From positions 1,426,001-1,490,000 of the forward strand of contig CAVQBC010000003.1 in NCBI GenBank assembly GCA_963710665.1: a stretch of DNA of 64,000 nt, written 5' to 3'. Under the pieces are notes generated by a model, which worked only from the letters and a program-made list of their open reading frames with translations, was not told where the DNA came from and did not search any database. Origin of the DNA: CAVQBC01 sp963710665. Lineage in GTDB: Bacteria; Actinomycetota; Thermoleophilia; Solirubrobacterales; Solirubrobacteraceae. Positions 15,519 through 23,537 of this stretch are shown piece after piece; position 1 is the stretch's first letter, and each line of letters begins with the position of its first letter. The translations under genes and the position numbers were made by a program.

Positions 15519-16360
15519 AGGGCGTACCTCGGGTCGGTCGTCGCGCCCCGCACCCGGACCTCGAAGTGCAGGTGGGGGCCGGTGGAGTTCCCGGTCGAGC
15601 CGACCAGGCCGAGCCGCTCCCCGGCCGCGAGGCACTCGCCGGGGCGCACGGTGATCCGGGAGAGGTGGGCGTACCAGGTGGTCACGCCGAGGCGGTGGGA
15701 GACCACCACGAGCTGACCGTAGCCGTCGTTGTAGCCGGCCGACGACACGCAGCCGCGGCCGGCGGCGCCGACGCGGGCGCCCGCGGCGGCGGGGAAGTCG
15801 ACGCCGGTGTGCATGCGGTCGCCGCGCGGACCGTAGGAGTCGCCGATCCCCACGGCCACCGGGGACAGGAACCGCAGCGGCGAGCGCGGCGGGGCACGGC
15901 GGAGCCGTGAGATCGTGAGCGGGCCGGCGACGCCGTCGGCGCCGAGGCCCGCCCACGCCTGGTAGCGGCGCAGCGCGTCGCCGAAGCGGGGGCCGGCGCG
16001 GCCGTCGAAGCTGCCCGAGGGGAACCCGGCGCGGGCGAGCAGGAACTGCAGCGCGGCGACGTCCCAGCCGCGGCGGCCCGCGGTGACCGGGCGGCTGCCG
16101 AGGCGCGGGCGCCCGCGCCAGCCGAGCGCGCGGCGGGTCCGCGGGCCCGCGACGCCGTCGGCGACCAGGCCGCGCCGGGACTGGAAGGCCTGCACGCCGG
16201 CCTTCGTCCCCGGCCCGGCGATCCCGTCCACGGTGCCGGAGTAGGCGCCCTTGGCTCGCAGGGCGACCTGCAGCGCGGCCACCCGCTCGGAGGCGTCGGC
16301 GGCGCTTGCCGCCGGGCCGAGCGCGGCCAGCACCACCCCCAGGGCGGCCCAGCGCACCAT
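15515..16360 (-). CDS. Secreted M23 (LytM) peptidase with two peptidoglycan-binding domains
   Basis: A 281-residue protein with a signal peptide (residues 1-20, cut near AASAADAS). Two PG_binding_1 repeats follow, about 28-78 (LQVALRAKGAYSGTVDGIAG, QSRRGLVADGVAGPRT) and 95-150 (LQFLLARAGFPSGSFDG, GLGADGVAGPLT). The C-terminal M23 metallopeptidase has zinc ligands in RMHTGVDFPA and HLHFEVR and the strand TTWYAHLSRI. Members cut peptide cross-links in the cell wall outside the membrane. Its stop shares CTAG with the convergent oxidoreductase gene. Two inverted repeats lie in the divergent region before the GT-C gene. Confidence 0.92.
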   Translation of the reverse strand: MVRWAALGVVLAALGPAASAADASERVAALQVALRAKGAYSGTVDGIAGPGTKAGVQAFQSRRGLVADGVAGPRTRRALGWRGRPRLGSRPVTAGRRGWDVAALQFLLARAGFPSGSFDGRAGPRFGDALRRYQAWAGLGADGVAGPLTISRLRRAPPRSPLRFLSPVAVGIGDSYGPRGDRMHTGVDFPAAAGARVGAAGRGCVSSAGYNDGYGQLVVVSHRLGVTTWYAHLSRITVRPGECLAAGERLGLVGSTGNSTGPHLHFEVRVRGATTDPRYAL

Positions 16361-16405
16361 GCCCCGAGGTTCGCGGGCGGGCGCCGCCTTCCTGCCCGGC
16401 CCGGC

Positions 16406-16453
16406 GCGTCAGGGTCACTTCGTGACGCATGGCGGGGTTACCTGACGAACCCC
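16406..16453. promoter_or_regulatory. Two inverted repeats between divergent M23 and GT-C genes
   Basis: GCGTCA (16406-16411) pairs with TGACGC (16423-16428) and encloses the nested palindrome GTCACTTCGTGAC. A second repeat, GGGGTT (16434-16439), pairs with AACCCC (16448-16453). They could be operator sites for either divergent gene, or hairpins in the leader. No known riboswitch core is visible. Confidence 0.3.
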
Positions 16454-16476
16454 CGGGTACAGGAGCGCGAGCGCCC

Positions 16477-18291
16477 ATGGAGACCGCGGCGGCACATCTC
16501 ACGCGCCCGGGAGCGCGGGCCGGCGCCGTGCTCCCGGTCCTGCTTGCGGGCAGCCTCCTGCTCGCGCTCGTCCTGCTGGTCCACGGGCTGGTCCCCGGCC
16601 TCGTCAGCGACGGCCCCTGGGACTACCTGATCGAGGGCGACATGCGCTGCCTGAGCGCGATGGGCACCGAGGCGCTGACGTCGTGGTGCGACTGGTACGG
16701 CAACCCCAACGGCTACCCGTTCCTGAGCAGCGGGCCGCTGATCTTCCTCGGCTGGGCGCTGATGGACGGCCTGGGGCTGAGCTCCTACGCGGCCTACCTC
16801 GTCGCGTCGGCCGTGTTCGACGCCGTCGCGCTCGCCGGCGGCTACGGGCTGATGCGGGTCCTCGGCGCCGGGCGGGCCGTCGCGCTCGGCACCTCCGCCG
16901 TCTACCTCCTCGCTCCCACCACGATCGGGATGCTGGCGTTCGGCGGCACCTTCACGGGCTTCACGCTCCTGCCCACGTACGCCCTCGTGGACCTGCTGGT
17001 CATGCGGGCGCTCGCGAGCGGCCGCCGCAACCTGATGATCGGCGCCGCCGCGGGCTACGCCGCGGTGAAGACCGGCGCGCTCTTCCTCGACGGCTACTCG
17101 TTCGTGATATCCGCCCTGCTGAGCGCCGCGCTGTGGATCCCCTGGCTGCTGCGCGGCAGCGTCCCGCGGCGGACCCGCGCGCTCGGCCTCGCCACGCTGA
17201 TCGGCGGGCACCTGATCGCGGTCCTCGCCTACGAGCTCTACGCGCCGGCGGTCTTCGACCCGAACCCGCTGGCGGTCACGCGCGCGCTGGGGCTCGACCT
17301 CTCGACGCTGGTGGAGCCCTCCGACGCATTCTGGGCCCCCGGCCTCCTCGGCGTCGACCACGATCCCAGCGCCCTGTGGGGGGACGGCACCAACTCGCTC
17401 TACAACTACGTCGGCTTCGTCTGCGTGGTCCTCGCCGCGGTCGCGGTGGTGACGCGGCGCCGTGAGGCCCCCGTCCTCTCGTTCGCGGTCGCGGGCCTCA
17501 TCGCCCTGGTGCTCGCGCTCGGCCCGTCGCTGAAGGTCGGCGACGCGCATCCGCCGGCCGGAGAGCGGGCGACCTTCCAGTCCTATCTGATGCCGGAGGG
17601 TGCGGCGACCGCCGACCTCCCCTGGGCCGGCGCGTTCACGCTGCCCGGCCTCGAGAGCATGCGGGCGACGTACCGCTGGAGCGGCCTCCTCCGCCTCGCG
17701 CTGATCGTCCTCGCCGGGCTCGCGATCGACCGCCTCGCGCGGCAGCGGCGGACGCGCGTGCTCGCCGGGGTGCTCGCCGCGCTGGCGGTGCTCGAGATCG
17801 CGCCCAACGTGCCCGACCTCGTCTCCGACCATCGAGACAACTACGCCAACCGCCGCGCTGTCGACTCCGAGGTCGTGCCCGACCTCGCCGCCGCCACCCG
17901 GGGCTCGCGGCACGTGTTCTTCCTCAGCGCCGACGGCACCCCGTCGACCGACTACCTCGTCAACTACCTCGCGATGCGCGCGGGGGTGCGGGCGTTCAAC
18001 GCCGGCGGCGACAAGAACGCGCTCTACGCGCAGTCGGCCTGGCCGCCGCCGATCGGCGCGCTCGCCCGCCCGGAGCTCACACCGGCGGCCGTTCGGCAGG
18101 CGCTCGCCTCGGGCTCGGTCGACGTCGTGATCGCCCCGTACTTCCACACGCGGTGGGCGGCCCAGTTCTGGCCGCCGAAGGACGCCGAGCAGCAGGCCGC
18201 GAAGCGGCGCTTCGCCCCGCTGCTCGAGGACGGCGCCCTGGCGGCGCACCGCTACCGCTGGTTCACGGCGATCCGGCTGCGGAGCTCGTAG
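16477..18291 (+). CDS. Polytopic membrane protein, GT-C-like glycosyltransferase
   Basis: Start at the ATG at 16477 with an AGGAG-type site upstream; 604 residues. It has a long run of hydrophobic segments (first at about 19-40, LLAGSLLLALVLLVHG), an early extracytoplasmic acidic segment DYLIEGDMRCL in the place where GT-C enzymes carry their catalytic acid, and roughly ten to twelve membrane spans up to about residue 450. A soluble C-terminal segment follows. The build matches polyprenyl-phosphate-sugar-dependent GT-C transferases or unannotated 6-pyruvoyl/YfhO-type membrane proteins. Its end overlaps the convergent methyltransferase gene by 29 bases. Confidence 0.7.
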   Translation: METAAAHLTRPGARAGAVLPVLLAGSLLLALVLLVHGLVPGLVSDGPWDYLIEGDMRCLSAMGTEALTSWCDWYGNPNGYPFLSSGPLIFLGWALMDGLGLSSYAAYLVASAVFDAVALAGGYGLMRVLGAGRAVALGTSAVYLLAPTTIGMLAFGGTFTGFTLLPTYALVDLLVMRALASGRRNLMIGAAAGYAAVKTGALFLDGYSFVISALLSAALWIPWLLRGSVPRRTRALGLATLIGGHLIAVLAYELYAPAVFDPNPLAVTRALGLDLSTLVEPSDAFWAPGLLGVDHDPSALWGDGTNSLYNYVGFVCVVLAAVAVVTRRREAPVLSFAVAGLIALVLALGPSLKVGDAHPPAGERATFQSYLMPEGAATADLPWAGAFTLPGLESMRATYRWSGLLRLALIVLAGLAIDRLARQRRTRVLAGVLAALAVLEIAPNVPDLVSDHRDNYANRRAVDSEVVPDLAAATRGSRHVFFLSADGTPSTDYLVNYLAMRAGVRAFNAGGDKNALYAQSAWPPPIGALARPELTPAAVRQALASGSVDVVIAPYFHTRWAAQFWPPKDAEQQAAKRRFAPLLEDGALAAHRYRWFTAIRLRSS

Positions 18292-18970
18292 CGCGACGCA
18301 GCAGCGCGGCGAGGTTCGTGCACGGCAGGACCCTTCCGGCGCCCTCGAGCACCGAGCACAGCGTCGGCGTGCGGCGGGCGAGCAGCCACGTCCCTCGCAC
18401 CAGCGCGGGCCGCTCGGCCACGACCTCCATGTCCGGGAACAGCTCGCGGAGCTCCTGCGGCGGGATCCCGTGGACCTCCTTGAGGGTGCTGTGGGCGATG
18501 TCGAACCACAGCACGAACCCGCCGGGACGGAGCACCCGCGCCATCTCGTCCGCCGCCCGCAGGCGGAGCCGCGGCTCGCGCAGGTTGCACAGCGTGCCGA
18601 ACTGGGCGACGACGTCGAACGAGCCGTCGTCGAACGGCAGCGACGTCGCGTCGGCCACCTCCCAGTTCATCGACGGCGGGGAGAGCCGGCGCGCCGTCTC
18701 GACGCGGCCCGGGACGAGATCGATCCCGGTCGTCCGGGCGGGATCGGCGCCGAGGTGGACGAGGAACCGGGTGTAGCCGCCGTCGCCACAGCCGACGTCG
18801 AGCACGTCGCCGCCGAGATCGGCCCCCGCCCGGTTGAGCACCGCGAGCACCGCCCGCTCGGCGACCTGGCGGAAGTACATGGAGCGCCCGTCGCGCACCG
18901 ACCAGTGTCCCGCGCCCTCCGGGCCGTACTCCGTCTCGTACCACTCTCGAATTCGGTCTGTCTCGGACAC
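18263..18970 (-). CDS. Class I SAM-dependent methyltransferase
   Basis: About 235 residues from a GTG at 18970 (VSETDRIREWYETEYGPEG); a TTG three codons earlier is the alternative. Motif I is DVLDVGCGDGGYTRFL, followed by GIDLVPGRVETARRL, DATSLPFDDGSFDVVAQFGT (motif II) and MARVLRPGGFVLWFDI (motif III). The FDVVAQFGTLCNLREP segment closely resembles VTQFTCLSSILDP in the methyltransferase half of the fused gene at 25557, so the two are probably paralogues with related glycan substrates. The 3' end overlaps the GT-C gene on the other strand. Confidence 0.85.
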   Translation of the reverse strand: MSETDRIREWYETEYGPEGAGHWSVRDGRSMYFRQVAERAVLAVLNRAGADLGGDVLDVGCGDGGYTRFLVHLGADPARTTGIDLVPGRVETARRLSPPSMNWEVADATSLPFDDGSFDVVAQFGTLCNLREPRLRLRAADEMARVLRPGGFVLWFDIAHSTLKEVHGIPPQELRELFPDMEVVAERPALVRGTWLLARRTPTLCSVLEGAGRVLPCTNLAALLRRATSSAAGSP

Positions 18971-19047
18971 CCGGCGCAACTCTAGGCGCGTCGGCGCTCG
19001 AAATCGGTTCGGTCAATGACCCCCGTTCAGTCACTGACAGCTGCCGG

Positions 19048-19081
19048 CCCGTCCCGTGTAGCCGCCGCCGGTAGACGAGCC
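19048..19081 (-). repeat. Remnant of a GT2 gene (duplicate of a segment at 22447-22480)
   Basis: Thirty-four bases matching the GT2 gene at 22215-23033 with two mismatches, same orientation. Read on the minus strand it encodes RLVYRRRLHGTGR, identical to residues near 187-199 of that GT2, with unrelated sequence on both sides. It sits just left of the PucR-SDR-MDR cassette, and the intact GT2 gene begins three bases right of it. This looks like a scrap of a truncated paralogue left at an insertion or recombination junction. Confidence 0.6.
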
Positions 19082-19102
19082 TGGCGGGAGCGGGCGCGGG
19101 GT

Positions 19103-19870
19103 TCACGGCTGTTGGTCGTCGTCGGTCAGCTCGAGGATGCAGATCAGGTCGACGAGGCCCGCGAAGGTGCGGGGGTCGTAGCCGGTCCTGGTGCCGATCT
19201 GCTGGAGTCGGTAGCGCACGGTGTTGGGGTGGACCTGCATCTGCCCGGCGGCGCTGGCGATGTTGAGGTCGGCGGTGGCGAAGGCGCGGATCGTCGCGGC
19301 GGTCGCCGCGAGCTCGTCGTCCGGGAGTGCCCGCAGCTTGTTGCCCTTGGAGGCGATGATGGCCTTGGTGGTGGCGGTCGCGCCGATCAGTGCGCATTCG
19401 AGCGCCGAGAGCTCGTCGAGCGAGACGATCGGCCGGCCCGCCGAGGTGTAGGACAGGGCCAGCGCTGCTTCGCGGTAGGCCTGTTGGACGCTTGCGAAGC
19501 CTTGCGACGGGACGCTGACGCCGTAGCGGACGTCGATGTTGTGTTCCTCGACGGTTCGTTGCCGTGCGGCGCGCAGGCTTGCGCCTCTGGCGCGCGGCGA
19601 GGTTCCGGCCGAGATCAGGACGAACTCTCCGTGGCGGATCGCCGCGAGCGGCCTGACGACCCCGAGCGACAGGCTCTCCTCGAGCGTGTCCCGCGCGACC
19701 TGGAGCGCGTCGCCGACCTCGAGCGTCGTCTGCTCGACCCTCCCCACGACGGTGAGGAGCCGGCCGGTCGGGTCCAGGCCGGGAGCGGCGGGGTGGCGCC
19801 GGCCGGGGTCGATCGGCTGGCCGTCGATGAGGCGCTCGACCAGGTCCCGAGCCGCTCGGCCGCTCTGCCT
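19103..19870 (-). pseudogene. PucR/CdaR-type regulator, C-terminal half (frame-broken)
   Basis: The frame continuing the regulator after one extra base near 19871. It reads RQSGRAARDLVERLIDGQ, a GGDEF-like middle region (LTVVGRVEQTTLEVGDALQ; VRYGVSVPSQGF; QAYREAALALSYT), then the HTH_30 DNA-binding domain: FATADLNIASAAGQMQVHPN followed by TVRYRLQQIGTRTGYDPRTF. This is the standard PucR/CdaR architecture. No good start exists in the half itself (ATG/GTG codons fall inside the domain), so it is not a stand-alone gene. Intact, it would regulate the divergent SDR-MDR pair. Confidence 0.75.
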
Positions 19871-20369
19871 ACTCGAGCCGCGTTTCCTCGCGCAGATAGG
19901 CCTCGGCGGCCTGGGTGGTGATGGTGTCGATCGCGTCGATCGCTGAGCGCGCGAGCGCGAAGCCGGCGTCTCGGGAGATCCTCAGCCGAGAGGCCTCATC
20001 GGCGCACGCGTCCCAGAAGGCGAGCAGCGCGACGCGGTAGGCGTGAATGAAGACCTCGAGGCTGACGCCCTGGCGCACGCGCCGCGCCGCGAGGCCGCGC
20101 AGGAACCCAAGGTCCTCGCGGCGTACGGTCGAGCCCTCGGCGAGCGTCCGCCCGAGCACCTCCGCCGTCGCCGTCGCGCCGGCGCGGAGGTCGTCGATCA
20201 GCTCCGGCGCTGCGTCCCTGTAGCCCGGGATCTCATCCACGATCCGAGCGGCGATCGCCCGGCCGACCTCGGTATGGCGGTCGGCGAGCGCCTCACCGAC
20301 GCGGCGAATCGCCTCTGCGTGGCCGCCTGTGACGCGGGCGGACTCGGAGCCCCGTGAAGCCGTGTCCAT
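19869..20369 (-). pseudogene. PucR/CdaR-type regulator, N-terminal half (frame-broken)
   Basis: From the ATG at 20369 (MDTASRGSESARVTGGHAEA). The 166-residue piece is an RsbRD_N/CdaR-type all-helical sensor domain: RRVGEALADRHTEVGRAIAA, DDLRAGATATAEVLGR and SLEVFIHAYRVALLAFWDAC. It stops abruptly after YLREETRLE. Removing one base (T on the minus strand, 19871) joins GAG directly to AGGCAGAGC and continues without a gap into the regulator's C-terminal half. The gene is therefore a single regulator split by one inserted base, either real inactivation or an assembly error. Confidence 0.75.
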
Positions 20370-20374
20370 GGCTT

Positions 20375-20414
20375 GGGAGATCGTACAGAAGACTCTCCCG
20401 AACGTTAGAGCTCT
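20375..20414. promoter_or_regulatory. Inverted repeats between divergent regulator and SDR gene
   Basis: GGGAGA (20375-20380) pairs with TCTCCC (20394-20399) across 14 bases of spacing centred near TCGTACAGAAGAC, and a perfect AGAGCTCT palindrome follows at 20407-20414. Their place between a PucR-type regulator and its divergent target suggests operator sites. This is inference from symmetry only. Confidence 0.35.
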
Positions 20415-20475
20415 CGCCAAAGCCAGAACCCGCGACGGCTGGCACGCTGCCCCGTAGGCAAGACGAGGAGCAGCA

Positions 20476-21219
20476 ATGTCAACGAGTAGCCAAAACGGCC
20501 TCAGCGGGCAGCGGGCGCTGGTCACCGGCGCGACGTCGGGCATCGGACGCGCGGTCGCGCTGCAGCTCGCCCGGGACGGGGCCGAGGTCCTGGTTCACGG
20601 CCGCGACGCCGCGCGCGGCGCCAAGACGGTCGACGAGATCACGTCGGCCGGCGGCACGGCCGGCTTCGTCGCTGCCGACCTCGGCGACGCCACCGACGTG
20701 CAGCGACTGGCAAGCGAGGTCGGCGACGTCGACATCCTGGTCAACAACGCAGGGATCTCGCTCTTCGGCCCGACCGGAGAGTTCGACGTCGCCGCGTTCG
20801 ACAAGATGTTCGCCAGCAACGTCCGCGCGCCGTTCTTCCTCGTCGCCGCACTCGCGCCCGGGATGGCCGCCAGGGGCCGAGGCAGCATCGTCAACGTCAG
20901 CAGCATGGCCGGCGGGGTCGGGCTCGTGGGCGGCGCGGCCTACGGCGCGACGAAGGCCTCGCTCGAGGCGATGACGCGCGCCTGGGCCGCGGAGTACAGC
21001 CCGAGCGGGGTACGCGTCAACGCGATCGCCCCGGGACCGGTCTACACGCCATCACCCTCAGGCGCCGCGTTCATCAAGGCACTCGGAGAAACCACGCCGA
21101 TGGACCGCGCTTCACAACCCGACGAGATCGCCGAGGTCGTCGCCTTCCTCGCCTCCCCCCGAGCGAGCTACATCACCGGCGCCACCGTCCCCGCCGACGG
21201 CGGGCGCAGAGCGATCTGA
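20476..21219 (+). CDS. SDR-family NAD(P)-dependent oxidoreductase
   Basis: A classical 247-residue short-chain dehydrogenase with GAGGAG before the ATG. Cofactor loop TGATSGIGRAVALQL (residues 17-31), HGRDAARG (Arg after the second strand, favouring NADP), VNNAGISLFG, SIVNVSSMAGG with the catalytic Ser, and AAYGATKASLEAM with Tyr-x3-Lys. The C-terminus ASYITGATVPADGGRRAI is typical. Its TGA overlaps the ATG of the next gene (TGATG), so the pair is translationally coupled. With the divergent regulator it forms a small inducible redox module unrelated to the flanking glycan genes. Confidence 0.93.
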   Translation: MSTSSQNGLSGQRALVTGATSGIGRAVALQLARDGAEVLVHGRDAARGAKTVDEITSAGGTAGFVAADLGDATDVQRLASEVGDVDILVNNAGISLFGPTGEFDVAAFDKMFASNVRAPFFLVAALAPGMAARGRGSIVNVSSMAGGVGLVGGAAYGATKASLEAMTRAWAAEYSPSGVRVNAIAPGPVYTPSPSGAAFIKALGETTPMDRASQPDEIAEVVAFLASPRASYITGATVPADGGRRAI

Positions 21220-22211
21220 TGAACGCGCTCCGCTTGAACGGCTTCGGTGATCCCGCAAAGGTCGTGTCGCTCGTCCCCGAGCCCGAGCTGCACGCCGGTC
21301 GCGACGAGCTGCTCGTCCGGCTCGAGGCGGCGCCGGTGCACCCCTCGGATCTGCATCTGATCCGGGGCTTCTACGGCGTGCGCCCCGGGCTGCCGGCGCC
21401 GCTCGGCGCTGAAGGCGTCGGCCGAGTCGTCGAGGCCGGGCCAGGAGCCGATCAAGGCCTCGCCGGCCGGCGGGTCGTGATCCTGCCCACCTACGAGCAG
21501 GGAACGTGGGCCGACCACGCCGTCGTAGCGGCCGACGAGGTCGTCGCCGTCAGCGACCACGGTGACGCGTTGCAGCTCGCGATGGTCGGCGTCAACCCGC
21601 TCACCGCGCTCCTGCTGCTGCGCCTTCACGTTCATCTATCGCCGGGCGACTGGATCGCTCAGACAGGCGCGAACTCCGCCGTCGGTCAATACGTGATCAA
21701 GCTCGCCAAGCTCGCCGGCGTCAAGACGCTCAACCTCGTACGCCGCGAGGCGGCAGCCGCGCAGGTCGCTGCCGCGGGTGGCGACCGGGTCATCGTCGTC
21801 CGCGACGACCTTCACGAGCAGTTGGAGCGGGCACTCGAAGGGCACGAGCTGGCGCTCGTGCTCGACTCGATCGGCGGCCCGGCCGTGGCCGCGCTCGCAC
21901 ACCGGCTGCGCTTCGGCGGCAAGGTCGTCAGCTTCGGTGCGCTCGGCGGACAGCCGACCGCGCTGTCGGTGAGGCAGGACCTGATCTACCGCCACATCAG
22001 CCACCACGGCTTCTGGACCTTCAACTGGCTGCGCCAGGCAGCCCGCGAAGACATCAACGCGCGCTACCGGGAGATCGCCGGCCTGGTCGCCGGCGGCGAG
22101 CTCACCGTCGGGATCGACCGCACCTATCCGCTCGAGCGATACCCCGAAGCGCTCAACCACGCCGAGCAGTACCAGCGCTCGGGGAAAGTGCTGTTCACGC
22201 TCGGAGAATGA
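21219..22211 (+). CDS. Medium-chain dehydrogenase/reductase (quinone-oxidoreductase/MECR-like)
   Basis: A 330-residue MDR enzyme. The N-terminal GroES-like domain runs to about 120 (EAAPVHPSDLHLIRGFYG; PLGAEGVGRVVEAG), without the cysteine cluster of structural-zinc alcohol dehydrogenases. The Rossmann half has QTGANSAVGQYVIKLAKLAG and VLDSIGGPAVAALAHRLRFG. SHHGFWTFNWLRQAAREDIN near the C-terminus resembles the trans-2-enoyl-CoA reductase (MECR/Etr1) branch. Probably NADPH-dependent enone or enoyl reductase. Its stop lies three bases before the stop of the convergent GT2 gene. Confidence 0.88.
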   Translation: MNALRLNGFGDPAKVVSLVPEPELHAGRDELLVRLEAAPVHPSDLHLIRGFYGVRPGLPAPLGAEGVGRVVEAGPGADQGLAGRRVVILPTYEQGTWADHAVVAADEVVAVSDHGDALQLAMVGVNPLTALLLLRLHVHLSPGDWIAQTGANSAVGQYVIKLAKLAGVKTLNLVRREAAAAQVAAAGGDRVIVVRDDLHEQLERALEGHELALVLDSIGGPAVAALAHRLRFGGKVVSFGALGGQPTALSVRQDLIYRHISHHGFWTFNWLRQAAREDINARYREIAGLVAGGELTVGIDRTYPLERYPEALNHAEQYQRSGKVLFTLGE

Positions 22212-22214
22212 CCT

Positions 22215-23033
22215 CTACCGGGAGAGGCGCAGGCCGAAGCGCATCATCGTGCGCTGCAGCCATGCCTCGAGCGCGAACGGGATGACCGCGCGGCGCCCGA
22301 ACAGCACCGGATAGGCCGCGCGCTTCCACAGCGCGGGGCGCTCGCGGCGGCGCAGGTCCGCGCGCGCCGCGAAGACGCCGGGATGGCGCGCCTCGAGCTG
22401 CGCGAACAGGTGCTCGTGGCGGCGGCGGTCGTCGGGGCCGCGGCGACCCGTCCCGTGCAGGCGCCGCCGGTAGACGAGCCGGCCCGCATAGGCGCCGTCG
22501 AAGCCGCGCTCGGCGAACTTCAGCCACAGGCTCCAGTCCTCGTAGCCGCGGTCCGGGTAGCCGCCGACCGCGAGCAGCGCCGAGCGCCGGACGAGCGAGC
22601 AGATCGGGTACTGGTTGACGTAGGTGAGGCTCCAGGGGAGGAAGCGGCTGGGCGCCCGGTAGCGGCCCTCCTGGTCGCCGAAGAGCAGGTAGTCGCCCCA
22701 CGCGAAGCCGGCGTCCGGGTGCTGCTCGAGCACGTCGGCCAGCATGGCCAGGGCGCCCGGCTCGAGGAGGTCGTCGGCGTCGAGCGGGAACACGAACGGC
22801 GCGGTCGTCTCGTCGACGCCGGTCATCCGCGCGGCCCCGGGGCCGCCGTTGGGGCGCGTCACGACCCGCGTGCCCTCGGCGCGCAGCCGGTCCAGCACGG
22901 CGTGCGACGCCGGGTCGCTCCCGCCGTCGTCGACGACCACGAGCTCGACCGGCTCGCGCTCCTGCACGGAGCGCACCGCGTCGGCGACGAGCTCGCCGTC
23001 GTCGTGGCAGGGGATGACGACCGCGATTCTCAT
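22215..23033 (-). CDS. GT2-family glycosyltransferase
   Basis: A 272-residue GT-A enzyme: VVIPCHDDGELVADAVRSV, VVVDDGGSDPAS, NGGPGAARMTGV, the metal-binding FPLDADDLLEPGAL (DxDD), GGYPDRGYEDWSLW (the catalytic ED pair in the acceptor helix) and the basic stretch RLVYRRRLHGTGRR. No membrane segment, so it acts at the cytoplasmic face on a lipid-linked acceptor. A short duplicate of its RLVYRRRLHGTGR coding segment survives at 19048-19081. Confidence 0.92.
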   Translation of the reverse strand: MRIAVVIPCHDDGELVADAVRSVQEREPVELVVVDDGGSDPASHAVLDRLRAEGTRVVTRPNGGPGAARMTGVDETTAPFVFPLDADDLLEPGALAMLADVLEQHPDAGFAWGDYLLFGDQEGRYRAPSRFLPWSLTYVNQYPICSLVRRSALLAVGGYPDRGYEDWSLWLKFAERGFDGAYAGRLVYRRRLHGTGRRGPDDRRRHEHLFAQLEARHPGVFAARADLRRRERPALWKRAAYPVLFGRRAVIPFALEAWLQRTMMRFGLRLSR

Positions 23034-23047
23034 CCCCGGTATCTCCC

Positions 23048-23068
23048 GAGATCGGCGCAGCCGATCTC
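23048..23068 (-). terminator. Perfect 9-bp hairpin between DUF2304 and GT2 genes
   Basis: GAGATCGGC, a three-base loop, then GCCGATCTC. On the minus strand it lies after the DUF2304 stop and 15 bases before the GT2 start. There is no T-run, so it is not a classic intrinsic terminator; an attenuating or RNA-stabilising hairpin is as likely. Confidence 0.35.
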
Positions 23069-23108
23069 ATCATGGCCGGCGAAGCCGGGCACGCTCACCG
23101 CGCGCCGG

Positions 23109-23537
23109 CTACCGCCGCAGCGGCTGCTCGACGACCGCCTCGTCCTCCTCGGCGGCCTCCTCGAGCGGGGTCTCCTCGACGTGCGGCCCGGGGCGAGCCC
23201 CGTTGCGCTGCGCGCTGAGCAGCCCGATCTCCTGGACGAGCGCGGTCATCCGCCGCTCCAGGTGGCTGACCCGCACGGAGAAGTGCAGGAGCATGAGCAT
23301 CACGAAGATCAGCCCGAAGAAGAACAGCGTCGAGGTCGGCAGGACGGCGCCGATCAGGCTCGTGATCTTCAGCAGCAGCCCGTACCAGATCGACAGCACG
23401 AGCAGTACGACGCCGGTCAGGATCCAGAGGACCGAGTACTCCTCCTTGAGCTTCCGCCGGCGGACGAGCTCGATCACCGCCAGCAGCACCAGGATGCTGC
23501 CGCCGACCGCGATGACGCGTGTCTTGGGGTCGATCAT
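23109..23537 (-). CDS. DUF2304-family small membrane protein
   Basis: A 142-residue protein from the ATG at 23537, which overlaps the TGA of the upstream GT2 in ATGA. Three hydrophobic segments (VIAVGGSILVLLAVIELV, VLWILTGVVLLVLSIWYGLL and LFFFGLIFVMLMLLHF) are followed by a short amphipathic SHLERRMTALVQEIGLL helix and an acidic tail. DUF2304 proteins are regularly paired with dolichyl-phosphate-mannose-synthase-like GT2 enzymes, exactly as here, and probably anchor or assist them in moving polyprenyl-phosphate sugars. Confidence 0.9.
   Translation of the reverse strand: MIDPKTRVIAVGGSILVLLAVIELVRRRKLKEEYSVLWILTGVVLLVLSIWYGLLLKITSLIGAVLPTSTLFFFGLIFVMLMLLHFSVRVSHLERRMTALVQEIGLLSAQRNGARPGPHVEETPLEEAAEEDEAVVEQPLRR

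Noticed and set aside
16361..16476. Cyclic-di-AMP (ydaO) riboswitch before the M23 peptidase
   Set aside because: Inverted repeats are present, but the conserved ydaO core sequences are not.
19860..19880. Programmed +1 frameshift in the PucR-type regulator
   Set aside because: No slippery codon or stimulatory element is visible, and four other genes have the same one-base problem, so an ordinary indel is simpler.
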